Source: Lineus longissimus (Eukaryota > Nemertea > Pilidiophora > Heteronemertea > Lineidae). From it: a stretch of 64,000 nt of DNA. The stretch lies in NCBI RefSeq assembly GCF_910592395.1, contig NC_088326.1:2795001-2859000 (forward strand), read 5' to 3'. Shown here one piece after another: positions 13,101 through 25,100 of the stretch; the stretch's first letter is position 1, and each line of letters begins with the position of its first letter. Made by a program: the position numbers and the translations under genes. Below the pieces are notes generated by a model. It worked only from the letters and a program-made list of their open reading frames with translations. It was not told the origin of the DNA and did no database searches.

Positions 13101-16100
13101 GACTTTAGCAGAAATGATCTTAGATTAGTGAAACTAGAGTGTGTCTTGTTTGTTGGAAAATGTTGGTGGATTGTGTAAACAATAAGTACCCTGTCTGTAT
13201 TGAACACCTTCGGGAAGGTATTTTTGGCTTGAACTTGTCTCATTTCATTGCATTTGAATGTGGTTCTGGTGACGGTATATTTGTGGTCCAGCTGGGGGAG
13301 GGCGCACTTAATTATAATTCGGTTGTGTTGTTGTGTAAAGGTGTTCAATGAGACAAGTGTCACACCACAGTGCATGTTGAATGTACCACTGCGCAGTCAC
13401 TGCGTCCTTGCGTCAGGCAACTGGAATCACCCAGTGATAGATCACAGTCAGGTATGATGGGCCATCTTAGACGATGGGCCAACTTAGATTCGTTGATGAC
13501 CCATGGTAGTTCCGCCTAATGTTCCACGATGGAACTTTTTGTCTGTGGGTGTCTGTGACTTTAGTCCTTTTCATGTTCACATCAGTCATCTCAGTTTTGG
13601 TCACTTTATGTTTGCAATGCATGTTGTTTTCTTGTTTTGTGCGTCTGTTTTTTGTCCATTTCACGTTTTGTTTTCATCACTTTATTGAGCATTGGATGTA
13701 AGTAGTTCATTCATGCATATTCATTCATGCATGGATTGAAGGTTCTCACTACATGTCACTTTGCACTGTTCATTTTGTGTCATAAAAACATTTGCTTTCA
13801 AATTTCACTTTAGTCGATATCAATTCCTTCAGGTAATCTACATCATGTTGGATGTAGCATTCGCCCGCATGATAAGTGATATCTACTTATATGTACATGG
13901 CTAGTTCATTCAATCACCTCTTAAAACATTGCACAAACCAAGAAATTGATTTTAGCTGTGAACTGAAAATGACACATGTCGACTTTTTTGACAAAGTTAC
14001 AAGTGTTAGTTTACCTATAACCATGGCAACGCCTGGGTTGAACAGCCAATGGATTCAGAGTCACAATTCTATTTTCTAACTTCCTGTGAAGGTGTTTGTG
14101 CACATGAATCCAATAGTGCAAACATTTAGGAAAAATCTATACGAGACTGTCTGATAAAATGTGTTGAAACTTAAAACATTTCCCCCCAGTATTCACCCTC
14201 TTACAGGTTTCTGCCTCAGAATTTTGGGATCTGGAAACTAGGCGATAGTTGTTTTTATCTGTGTAGTATTAAATGCACTCCAAGCTTGAAATATTGCTTG
14301 TTAAATATTTGCAGTTGATAGCTTGTCACCAGACAAGTCCACACACACATTACACATACAAAAAAAAAGGAATCATCAATCTCTCTGCCCTGAAGCTGTC
14401 ATTATTTTGCTCGGTCTATAGCAAAATGAATTTGAATGCACATATTATTTATTCAGTATACTCCAGGCCAGACTATCAGCGTTTTTAATTGTGTTTGATA
14501 GAAGTCTTGGATGGGCTCCAAAACAAGATTATGAACTAAGCCCCTGGTGTGGTATAAAGGTGGTTATTAATTTTGTCGGAGCTTCCGAATGAATATTTTC
14601 TATGTTTTTTGTTAGAATTTTTACAATCACTGGAAGGCCGTTTTTCTCACAATATTGAGCTGTTCCCAATGATTACCTATTTTACCAGCAGACCAGATGT
14701 GAAAGATCTTTTTAGGGCCTGTTTGCGAGGTGCTTTATAGACATATCGGTATTGTCCCTTTAGCACCTAATCTAGCCAATAACTGTATAAACTGTTGCAG
14801 GCCACTTTTTACAGCCTCATCCCCACCTCCTAAAATAGAACCATGCAAAGATGACATTTAAAAATAAGGAAAGAAAATGATATAAAAAGTTTGAAGTCCA
14901 TTCTTGATTGTTTCTCTTCAGACTGATCGGCGAAGACAAGGTGATGAAGACATCCTTCCGTACCTCTCACCGCGTCCAAACTCTGCCTCCCAAAGACCGA
15001 AGACATCACCTGCTAGGGGGCGCCCAAAGGATCCGTATTCGAGGCCCGATGCTCGGCTTGGATTCCAAGAACATCCTGACGTATGTATCTAATTTTTCTA
15101 TCCTATACACAGGCGAAATGCAAATAAAGCTAAGTCATTATCAGAAGTAGATTTTTAGACTCAACTTCAGCTTCTATGCTTTTACACTGCTTTTGATTTT
15201 TTTGCTTCTTTGAGCATGTGGGAGTTAGAAAAGTGCACAACCTCTCGATCTAATGTATTCTTGACATCCTGGTGGAGTGCTACACCAATGTTTGCCATTA
15301 CCCCAGGTGGCATTCTCGCCCCTCATGCGTCCCCCTCTGTCTCATCCACAGTATTATTACTCGTACGTCCATGACGATGATGATGATGATGAAACACCAA
15401 AGCCGGTAAGATGGTGTTTGTGTGCTCCCCTAACGTGCAGAGCGAATGGGTGATATTAATCACCGCGATCTGCAACAGAACCATCACAACATACTTTTGG
15501 AATGGCTTTGCCAATTTGCAGTCATTCGTCATGTTGTCATGGCTCTACTGCAGGTCACTGTAGCTAAAATTGCTGGTTTGCATGTGTTTAATATTGTCCG
15601 CAATGTGAAGCATAACTGTAACACCTTTGTCAAAAGATGGATTCCACTAGATCAGTTTCCCGCTCTGGACACTGCTGCGGCAGGCTACACTTGGCTTCAG
15701 TGCAAACCATTTGCATCAGCGGCACCTGACAATTTTTAAAAAGCAACCAACTGCTGGAGCCAATAGTTTTGCCGTGGCAATGACGGAAGCGAGAAACTGC
15801 TCTACTTGTAGTGGATTCAGGCCTTCTATGGATTTGTTGTTTATAATAATTCCTGACCTGCACGTCTTGTAACATTTGATGTCCTGTTGTATCAGTTGTG
15901 GCAAGTAATTGTCATTCGAATCAACTTCACCAACCTCCGTTGCCAAGTTCCTTTGTCATTGCTATGTCTCAGTCGGAACCCCAAACTCTCCTCTGTTTTC
16001 TTCTTGTAGTTAGTAGTATAACCATTCCCTTTTACAGCGGTTCCGTTCTAACTCCCTGTGCTCCGGCATATCTAGCGCAAGTAGTAGATCCTTTGTGTCG

Positions 16101-19100
16101 TGTTCTAGTTCTGCCAGCTCGGTTTCTTACAAGCCTAAACAGGCCTGGGGCGAGAAAAAAGAGACCCGTTCAAAAAAGAGACCCACTGAGGTAGTGTTAT
16201 GAGTGAAATCTGTTGGAAATTTCCAATTTTTTGGGAGATTTTTATAACAATTTTTTGTCCCAGTTTGAAAAGATGTGCACTTTTTAGTTCTGGAGTTTTG
16301 CAATGTTTTATTTTGCATGTGCTGGTTGTGGTTTTTTCTTCGCATCGCCACAGGTAATGAAAGTGGTATTTGCTGAGTTTGAACTTGGAACCCTAGTATT
16401 CGCTGACAGGAGAAGATGACCTTCAAGGATCTTAGAAGTATGTCTGCCACTCCAAGAAACAGAGATCAGGTGTCAAGAGCTAAAAACCTGACTTCTATAA
16501 TTCATATTTTCTGTGTTTCTAGAGTTCTTCTCGGCGTCCAATCTACATCGACGCCGAGGGTCAGCCGATTAGTCCGCGTGACGAGAAATACCCCAAAGAG
16601 GAGATTGATACAAGACATCTGTATGGCGTAAGTTGAAGACTGATCAGAACCCCCTGACCCCCTCTCTGTCCTGCTCCCCACTAGTTTTCCAGCTCAATCT
16701 TCTTCAATCAAACAAAGCAGGCCATGTCAAAAACACAATTTTCCAACATTAATGAAAAAAATTACCCTTTCCTAGGCCAGGTTAGCTTAGCAAGTTGGAA
16801 GGCCTGTTCAGTTCTCGACAAGCTGGGGGATTGATTCTCCAGTGTGAGTTTCTGAGATGTCAATCAAAGCCACCTCGGAGGAGATCAGTTGTTCTGGGAC
16901 TATCTGAAATCATAAATTGTTCTTCTTTTAAGAGTTATTCAGCAATTATATTCGAAACTATACCCATCATTTTCAGCTCGACAATGTCGCACTCCGTGAG
17001 TACACAATGACCTTGGATGAGAGTAAAAAAGGTAAAGCTGGCGCGTCGCCCTATGTCCAATCACAACTTCCTGATGACGCCAAGATACCGAGTCCACCCA
17101 GGACATCACGATCAGTGCAGTCGGCCGGGAGCAAACGCCGCCTTCTTCGACCAATGAAACAAAGGGTATGTTCCATTTTTGTACGGACAGAAATTGTTTT
17201 TTTGAGACTGCTATATTTCTCAATGAACCCACATGGCTTTCAAGGAACCAAAAACTCCTGACTCTGCACATTCCTTCGAATGAGACTTAAGTGTTTGAGT
17301 TCGATGTTGGAAACCATTACATTTCGATAACTTCAAACTTGAAAATTGCGGCACAGAATCAACTTTATGGTTGGTGATTGATCGTGTGTCTATTTGTCTT
17401 CAGGGTACTCTCCACCGCCAGGAGCCCCCCATGACGCACCCCAGCCGCCTTCAGTCCCTCTGTGAGGTCACCATCCGTTACCATGGCGAGAACCTCCAAC
17501 TCGCTCACGAGGTCCTCGGCGACCCGCGTCACGAGGTCCTGGTGGAGCAGCAGCATTGTGGCGGGAACACGCTCATCGTCTACAAGGATCTGCTCATGCC
17601 GGGAAGTAAGTTGTATAGTCCTGTTTAGGGCTGAATCTTGATGCTTAAGCTGACCTTTGCACCCCAAAGGCTTCTTGAAGTAAAAGGTTAAAGTCACTTG
17701 AAATTACCAGGCTTTTTCAAAGTTTTGACAAAATATGACGAGTGAGACAATCAGTGAAATCGAAACAATAACGAAAACCATCTCCATTTCAGCCGACTTC
17801 CAATTCCTCTCCCGGCGTCACCGTGGTTACCCGTTCAGTTTGACGTTTTACGTGAACGGAGTGATGAGTGCTCGTTTGAGCACGTGCTGCGAGTTCAAGC
17901 ACACGGCCGGGTGTAAGATCGGGGGAAAACAAGGCCACTTTGGGTTGGTTGCAGTAAGCGGCGGACTTGGGCCCTGTTATAAGTGAGTAGCGGTTTCGTT
18001 GATTGCGGTTTGGGGTCTGCTCTAAGCTGAGCATGTGCTGCGAGTTCAAACACACACCTTGATGCACGATTTGAGGAAAACTGGACCACTCTGGTTTGAA
18101 TATGTATGCAACAGACTTGGGACCTATTATAAGCAAGAGGTGGTTAGGTGCGTGGTCAGGCTTTGGGGTGAATAAGCGTAGCAGACGCATTAGTTTGGCT
18201 GTGTGAGATTTGAGCCGTGTAAAATAAAGTTGATAGCATTTTTCTATAGCTTTCCAATTTGTCCAATTTGAAAATTTGCCACAGGAATATTTGCATATCA
18301 ACTTTTGCTTGAGTGATCAATGTCACTAAAGTTCCATTCTTCACCACCAGGTGTCAGGTGGAGAAGCAAGTGAAGGAATCACAGAAGAAGAAGAAACAGC
18401 CAAAACCCGCCAAAGAGGAGAAAGCGGAGCCAGAGGAGAATGAGGAAGAAGGTAGGTCTTTATTTATATTATGATTCGAATGACTGGTTGCCATTGGCAA
18501 CAGTATTTAACCCTCTTCTTTAATCCAATCTGGCCAAGCCGCCTGACCCTTTAAAAGCCTGTAACTGGACTCCATTTGGAGTGACTACGTCAGAAGACCA
18601 ACCACTATCATACATGCATCATCTCTTATACTTAAACCTTTGAGGTCAAGATGAAAATTCTGTGGTCAATTAAGTCCATTGCTGAGCCTCCAAGCCATGA
18701 TTTCAGCTCTGTTAGTGTAAGGTCATGACAGTTCACTTTTCATGTGTGACACGTAGAACGAACAAGTAATTTACGAAGAGCGGCCTACATATCCAATTCG
18801 TGATGTCACTTTTTAGCCTGATGTTGTGTTTTCATGCCTTAGTCGTTAACTCTTGACACGTAAAACATGACACCTGACAACATCAATGCCCCCACCTTAG
18901 GTGAGGTGTTTTTCCGCAACAGTATAGTTCTACTTTAACCTAGTATATCTGATGCCATTCTTTTCAGAGGATACAATTATCTGTCCGGTCGAGGACGATG
19001 AAGGTGACTATAGTGACCTTGACTTTGTTTGACCTGACCTTTCATTTGACCTTGACCTTTTGTTTGATGTTTTCTCCTTAACTGTGGTTTCAATGCCAGC

Positions 19101-22100
19101 AGATACTGGCTACCCCTTGTACACCCGGAGAATTAACCAGGAAGCTGACAAAATTGTTCTGCCATGTAGATTTTAAAAGATACCAAGTACATCAGCAAAT
19201 ATTTTGTTATATTTGAATACTATACTACATACAACATCATATTTTTGTAGAAGCATATATATGTAGTTCAATTAATAAAAACGATGAGACATTATTTGCA
19301 TATTCAGCCAAAGGCAGAAATTTCCTCTCACTAAACGTTTTATCGGCAAAAACTTTAAGCTTCCTGGTCGATCTCCTTTCACGCATAAGGACTTTCTTCG
19401 TTTAATACAATGCGGCCAGGCATGAATTGTTTCTGTGGATGTAGGCCTTTGTGGTCAACACTTCAGCAAAATCCTGATAAGTCTCAAATGTCACAGAGGG
19501 CTGAAACAGACGACAAGTTATCTTTTTCTGCCTAGGCCTATACACCTGACAGACCTTTTCAGATTTTGCCTTATATGTAAACAGTTAGTGGTTAACAGAA
19601 ACAAAATATGCCGGTTTCAAATTTTTAAAAAGTCCTTTGTCATGGGATAAGGTTGCACAAATTGATTCCACTTGCATCAGTTGGTTCGGGTTTTATTTTA
19701 CTGTTGTTTGTACGTTCACTGCATGCAATTTTTGTAGCTGTTTATTTCTGTGTGGCTATTATTTTGATTTCATGTGTGCTTTTGTTTTTCTTGGCCTTGT
19801 TGATTTCACAGATTGTTTGTAGTGAATTTCAGAAGATTTGTATAGTTAAGTTTTCAGGTTTAGATCAACACGTAAATAGCTGAGTGAAAATTTAAGATGT
19901 TGTACGGTCCTACCGTTTTAGTTTTAAATAAAGTTAAACTTTGCTCTTGATATTTACCACTCGTCATATGCACCTGTTGTCCAGTCCATCTTCTGCCTAT
20001 CCAAATGTTTTGTTATAAAGCAAATCCAGATATTGGCATAATCCGTGAAAATGAATTGCCCATCCAAACATCGTGGTTTACAGTTAGACGGGAAAAAGCT
20101 TTGGATGGACTGGAATTGACCAAAGGTTGCTGTTGCATCATCTATGCAGATCTGGGTTCAGCCATTTAAAAAAATGACAAAAAAATCGAACCGATTTGAA
20201 GTGGGCTGTTACATGTATCAGTGATAAGACAGTTGACTCGCTTTCTTTCTACTTATTTTTTTACTGAACTGGGTCGGCCTCATGACTTTTACTGTTGCTC
20301 GATACTGTCATATCTGCATGGACTTTGCAACAACTTTTTATGTTGTCGCTGTACATTCGTAGTGCAATGTGCTTCTTTAACCCTTTGCTTGCTTGCTTCG
20401 ACTTAGATGCCTATGGCGACGATTTTGAGGACGACGACGATGAAAGATCGGCCTCTGCTGCTGGGCCGATGAGCACCGTGGCTTCCGTCACAAATGGTCC
20501 AACCATCGATGTCGCAGAAGATGATGAGGAGTACGCCGAGAGTACCCTGGATGAGGCGAAGAATATTGACGTCAGACCTGCAAATTCGCCTCGATCTGCC
20601 GCTGAATCAACCCGCTCGACACGTAGTACCGTCTCCAGCCCGAGCAGCTCCAGTAGCTCCAGCTCTAGTTCCGATGAGGAGGATTACAATAAAGGTGGCG
20701 CCACTTGACATCACACATCTTTCATCTTCTTCACACACTTTCTACGCATTCTCTGCGAATTGGCTTGCATGCCGTGCCCTCTGCACGAAACATGGCTGAT
20801 GTTGCTGATTTTGTTTTTTCACCTCGGAAACCAGCATGCCTTCTTGTCTACTGTAGTACTGACACAAGTGTTGCTGGACTGAACAGGAACTGTGGGGTCA
20901 TGTCATGAAAACCTTTCCACCTCAAAAGGGCTGTACAAGAAACCTCACCGACACCTGCCATGGGGAGACCTACGCAATGACGTCTGCTTTGTTGTTGACA
21001 AAAAGGTGCTTCACTGAAATTCCACTCATACTATTCTTGAAACTTACACAGTTCTGGAAACACATCATTTGCTGTTATTGAGACATTCTCGTCACAGCAT
21101 CTCAGTGCCACTGATCTCTGCATATGTCACTCCTTACTTGCTTGCTTGTTAGTTATAGACAGGCTTTGTCAGAAGTAAATGTCCACGTCCTTTTTGGCAG
21201 CTGAGCAATAACGACTGGACCAATTTTCTTGCGCGTAGTTTTGATCAATAATCGGTCTGTGAGGAGATTGTCATGATATACCAAAACATTTATTAGTCTG
21301 TTGACGAAAGTTTATGCCAATGGCTTGCAAAAAATAACTCGCAAAAATGATTACTCAAAGTATTGTTCTACTCTAATCATCCTCATGAACACTTTCAACT
21401 TCTTACATAGTGTTTAACAAATATACAAGGCTTACATGGAATTTGGGAATTTTAAAAATCTTGCACACCTCTCTCAATTGCGGTCAAGGAATATATTTTT
21501 TCTGCGAAGAAGTTAGAATTAAGAGACTAACTCGCTGAAGCCTTGTATATTTCTGCTTTCATAACTCATCTTGCTTAGCTTAGTAAACCAGGTTGATTGC
21601 TGCAGACACGTCTATGAGTATGATGCAGGGAATGACTCGGAAACAAAAAACAGTGGAGCCTCTCTATTAAGGTCACCCTTGGGACTGACAACTGCTGTCC
21701 CTAATAGAGAAGTGTCCTGATAAGAGAGGTCACATTGAATGGAAACACCTAATTTAGGTCTAAAACGAGTGTCCTTAATAAAGAGGTTGCCCTTAATAGA
21801 GAGGTGTCCGCTAAGTGAGGTTCCACTGTACATCAAAATCTTTCGTCATTTCTCATCCTGCAGCATCAGCCGTCATGTCCTGTCTCCTGTCGTCTAATCC
21901 CAGCTTTATATGTAACCATGCATGCTTTACACGTACAGATTACGGAGATGACTTTGATGATACGGAATCAGACGCAGAGTCGACAGCAAAAACTGAATCG
22001 TCAGCGAAAGTGGAAGTTCAATCGACGACGGAGGGGCCGAGTGAAGTCGAGAGCAATGCCGAGACTGATAAGGTCGATGAAGGTGATACTGATAAGACTA

Positions 22101-25100
22101 TAGGGGGCACCACTGATGATGAGCAAGCGCAGGAGATCCCCGATGATGACGATGAGAAGGATACCGATATTGTCGTCAGTCCGCGTGAAAGTGAGTCTGC
22201 GCGTGAGAGTGACGTCGGGACTGACGTCGTCGAGGATGAAGAGGAAGTGGCTGTGCCGGTTGTCATGGTGACGTCGGCGGTAAAGGAGGCCGCGGTCGAG
22301 GACGAGACGTCTGCGTCAGAAGTTGCGGAGGATGGAGAATCAGAGAAGGCAGAGTCGGAGAGGGTGGTGTCTGAAAATGAGGCATCGGAGGTCGATGAGG
22401 TCGCGGAGGAGGAGGAGGAGGAGGAAAAGGAGGAACCGGAAATCGTTGAAAAGAAGAAAGGTTCGGTTTTTGAATAGTTGTTCCGGGATTTCGTCCCGAT
22501 GTGGTCCTATCAGTGAATTCCTGCGTGAATTAGAGCGTGAATTTCCCAGCTGTGAATCTGCGTGACATTCCACACCCTTGTACGTGATTTTTGCACCCTT
22601 GGTGTGATAATTGCACCACACGCATGACCATCCTCTCAATATTCTCAAAACTGACTTTAGCGTAGGCTATTGTGCACTAGCGCTGTAATATCTTGCTTTG
22701 TAGATACGAACATCTGAGTTTTCAATGACAGAAAATGAAGTATCTGATACAAGACATGCTTGATTGGCCTCACAATTTTCGTGAAACCTCTTTACTTCCA
22801 TGGAAACAAAAAGTCAGAGGAAGTCAACACTTATTTCTGCAGCATTGCGTACAGATTGAAATGTACGGCCTTAAGCATTATTGTTCTGTCAGCTCCAAAC
22901 TCGGATGGACATGCACCTGATTAGATGTTGCGCTATATTTCTAACATATTGGGTGATATGAATAAAGACTAGCAAATGCTTTTACTTTGGTTTTGTACAG
23001 GAAGGCCTAGTGTAAATGTACATGGAGTTTTAGATAAAAGCATTTGCTAGTCTTTATTCATATCACCCATTGTAGTCTTGTAACTGTCCCTCTTGTAGTA
23101 GTATCCTCATAGCTTAATACTGAAATGTAAAAACAGCCTTTGGACTGGAAATTTTTTTCCAAGCAGTTGAAATGGGAAACCTTTTTTTTAATGTATTGAC
23201 TTCATGGTGGTATACAGCACTTCAAAATGTCTCATGTTTTGGCTGAAATAATATGTGCTTATAACAGCTTACATGTAACTCTAATAAGTGTACATAAATG
23301 TATAGTTCTTTTCTATTTTGTATATTTTTTCTATAATTTTTTTGTTTCGATAACATTTTGTGTATTTTTTTAGATTGTTCCAAAGTACAGCAACGACTAA
23401 TGTATTTGGATGCATTTCCTTCCCCCAACACTCTAGGTTTGATTTCTGTGAAAATTCTTGACCGATTGCTAATTATTTAAGATTATGAAGACGACTTCGA
23501 TGATGACGATGACGACGATAAGAGTTCTAAAAAAGATAAAGATGACGAGAAAGATGGTGGTGCAGGGGGCGCTAGTGGACACAGCGGAGACAGCTCTAGC
23601 GATGCCGGGGATGACGAAAGCGTCCAGGAGGAGCCCGAGGATGATGGGAAGAAGGGAGGAGACGAGAAGGGCAAAGCGTCCGGCGGAGAACACGATCAGG
23701 TTTGTAACCTTGGGCAGACTGCTTAACACCTCTCGAAGCTTCTTTCCCTGATGATGGAGTTTGTTTTCTCACATATTTCAGTCAATTGGGGTGACGTTCA
23801 TAAAATAACAACTGTGTCTGGTTTATTTAATCTGCGGTGGAACCTCCCTCAGTGGACACCTCTCTATAAGGACAACCTCTCTAATATGGACACTAGTTTT
23901 GGTCCCGAATTGGTTGTTTCCATTTAATTTGACCTCTCTAATAAGGAGACCTCTCTATCAAGGTCAGTCCAGAGGGTGTCCTTAATAGAGAGGTTCTGCT
24001 TGGTCGTTGTTTTTAAAGGCTAATTCAGTAGTTCTCCTCTTTGCAGGATGAGGGCGTTCTCTCTTCTGACACCGAGGTGGACGAAAAATCTGGAAAGGTG
24101 GTTGTAGCGGCTGATGTCCATGCATCAGATGATGGTGAGTGGTTGATGATTTCAAAACCTCATTTGCAGCTGATGACGGCGGAGTCATTATTCACAGAAT
24201 GATTTGAACTTTTTTCGACATGAACATTGACGTCATCATCCCCGACGTCATCGTGTCGACGTCACAACGTGCGAGTCATACATACATTGTTATTTCCGCA
24301 TTTTTTCTCTTCGCCTTGTGGCTTCTCTTGATGGTTGGCCGAATCCCTTCCTGCTCTCTCTATCCCCAAAACAACCGGAGACCAGCACGACTTTCCCTGA
24401 CCTGAAACTTGGGCGTAGCCAGTCCGAGAGTGCTATCTGTCATCTTGGGGGAAAACGGCGAGGATATTATATGGGGGTTGGTTTGAAATATGAGAACAGA
24501 ATGCGATTATATATGGGGGTTGGTTTGAAATATGAGAACAGAATGCGATTCGATATTTTTTATAACCTGAGTTCCGCTCACGTAATTCACCCAGCCGTCA
24601 CTAATTACGATAGACTTCTTCCTTTCCACAGCCACTACTCACTAATGCTTTCCACCTCGGTATGTAAGTTGAATATACGCACAATCTTCACTAGTCATGT
24701 GACCAGAGGCAGCCAATCGTAGCAGTTGATATTAGTATTGTCGTCGCCGTCGTAATCATGTTGTCATAGTACATCACTTGGGTTGTTTTATCAACAGTAC
24801 ATCATTTGGGTTGTGTTTTTCAAACTTGTAGAAAAAGTAGAATCGGTAGCGGAGTCGGAAACTGAGGAGAAGAAAGACGTCGCTGTTGTTGTTACATCCG
24901 CCCCTGAATCACCACGTGAGAGCATGACCTCTCCAAAGGAGGGTGTGACATCACCACGTGAAAGTGTGACATCGCCACGTGATAGCTCTCCGACCTCTTC
25001 ACCAGAGAGTGCCGTGAGTTCTCCGCGGGAAGCTAGTCCAGTACTGGAAAGTCCTCCGGCCAAGGAACCAGAACCAGAGACTGCTGGTAGGTGTCGTGTT

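Noticed and set aside
22018-22648. Long minus-strand Ser-rich and Leu/Arg-rich ORFs.
   Set aside because: Shadows of the acidic GAG/GAT-rich ERICH3 exon 15.
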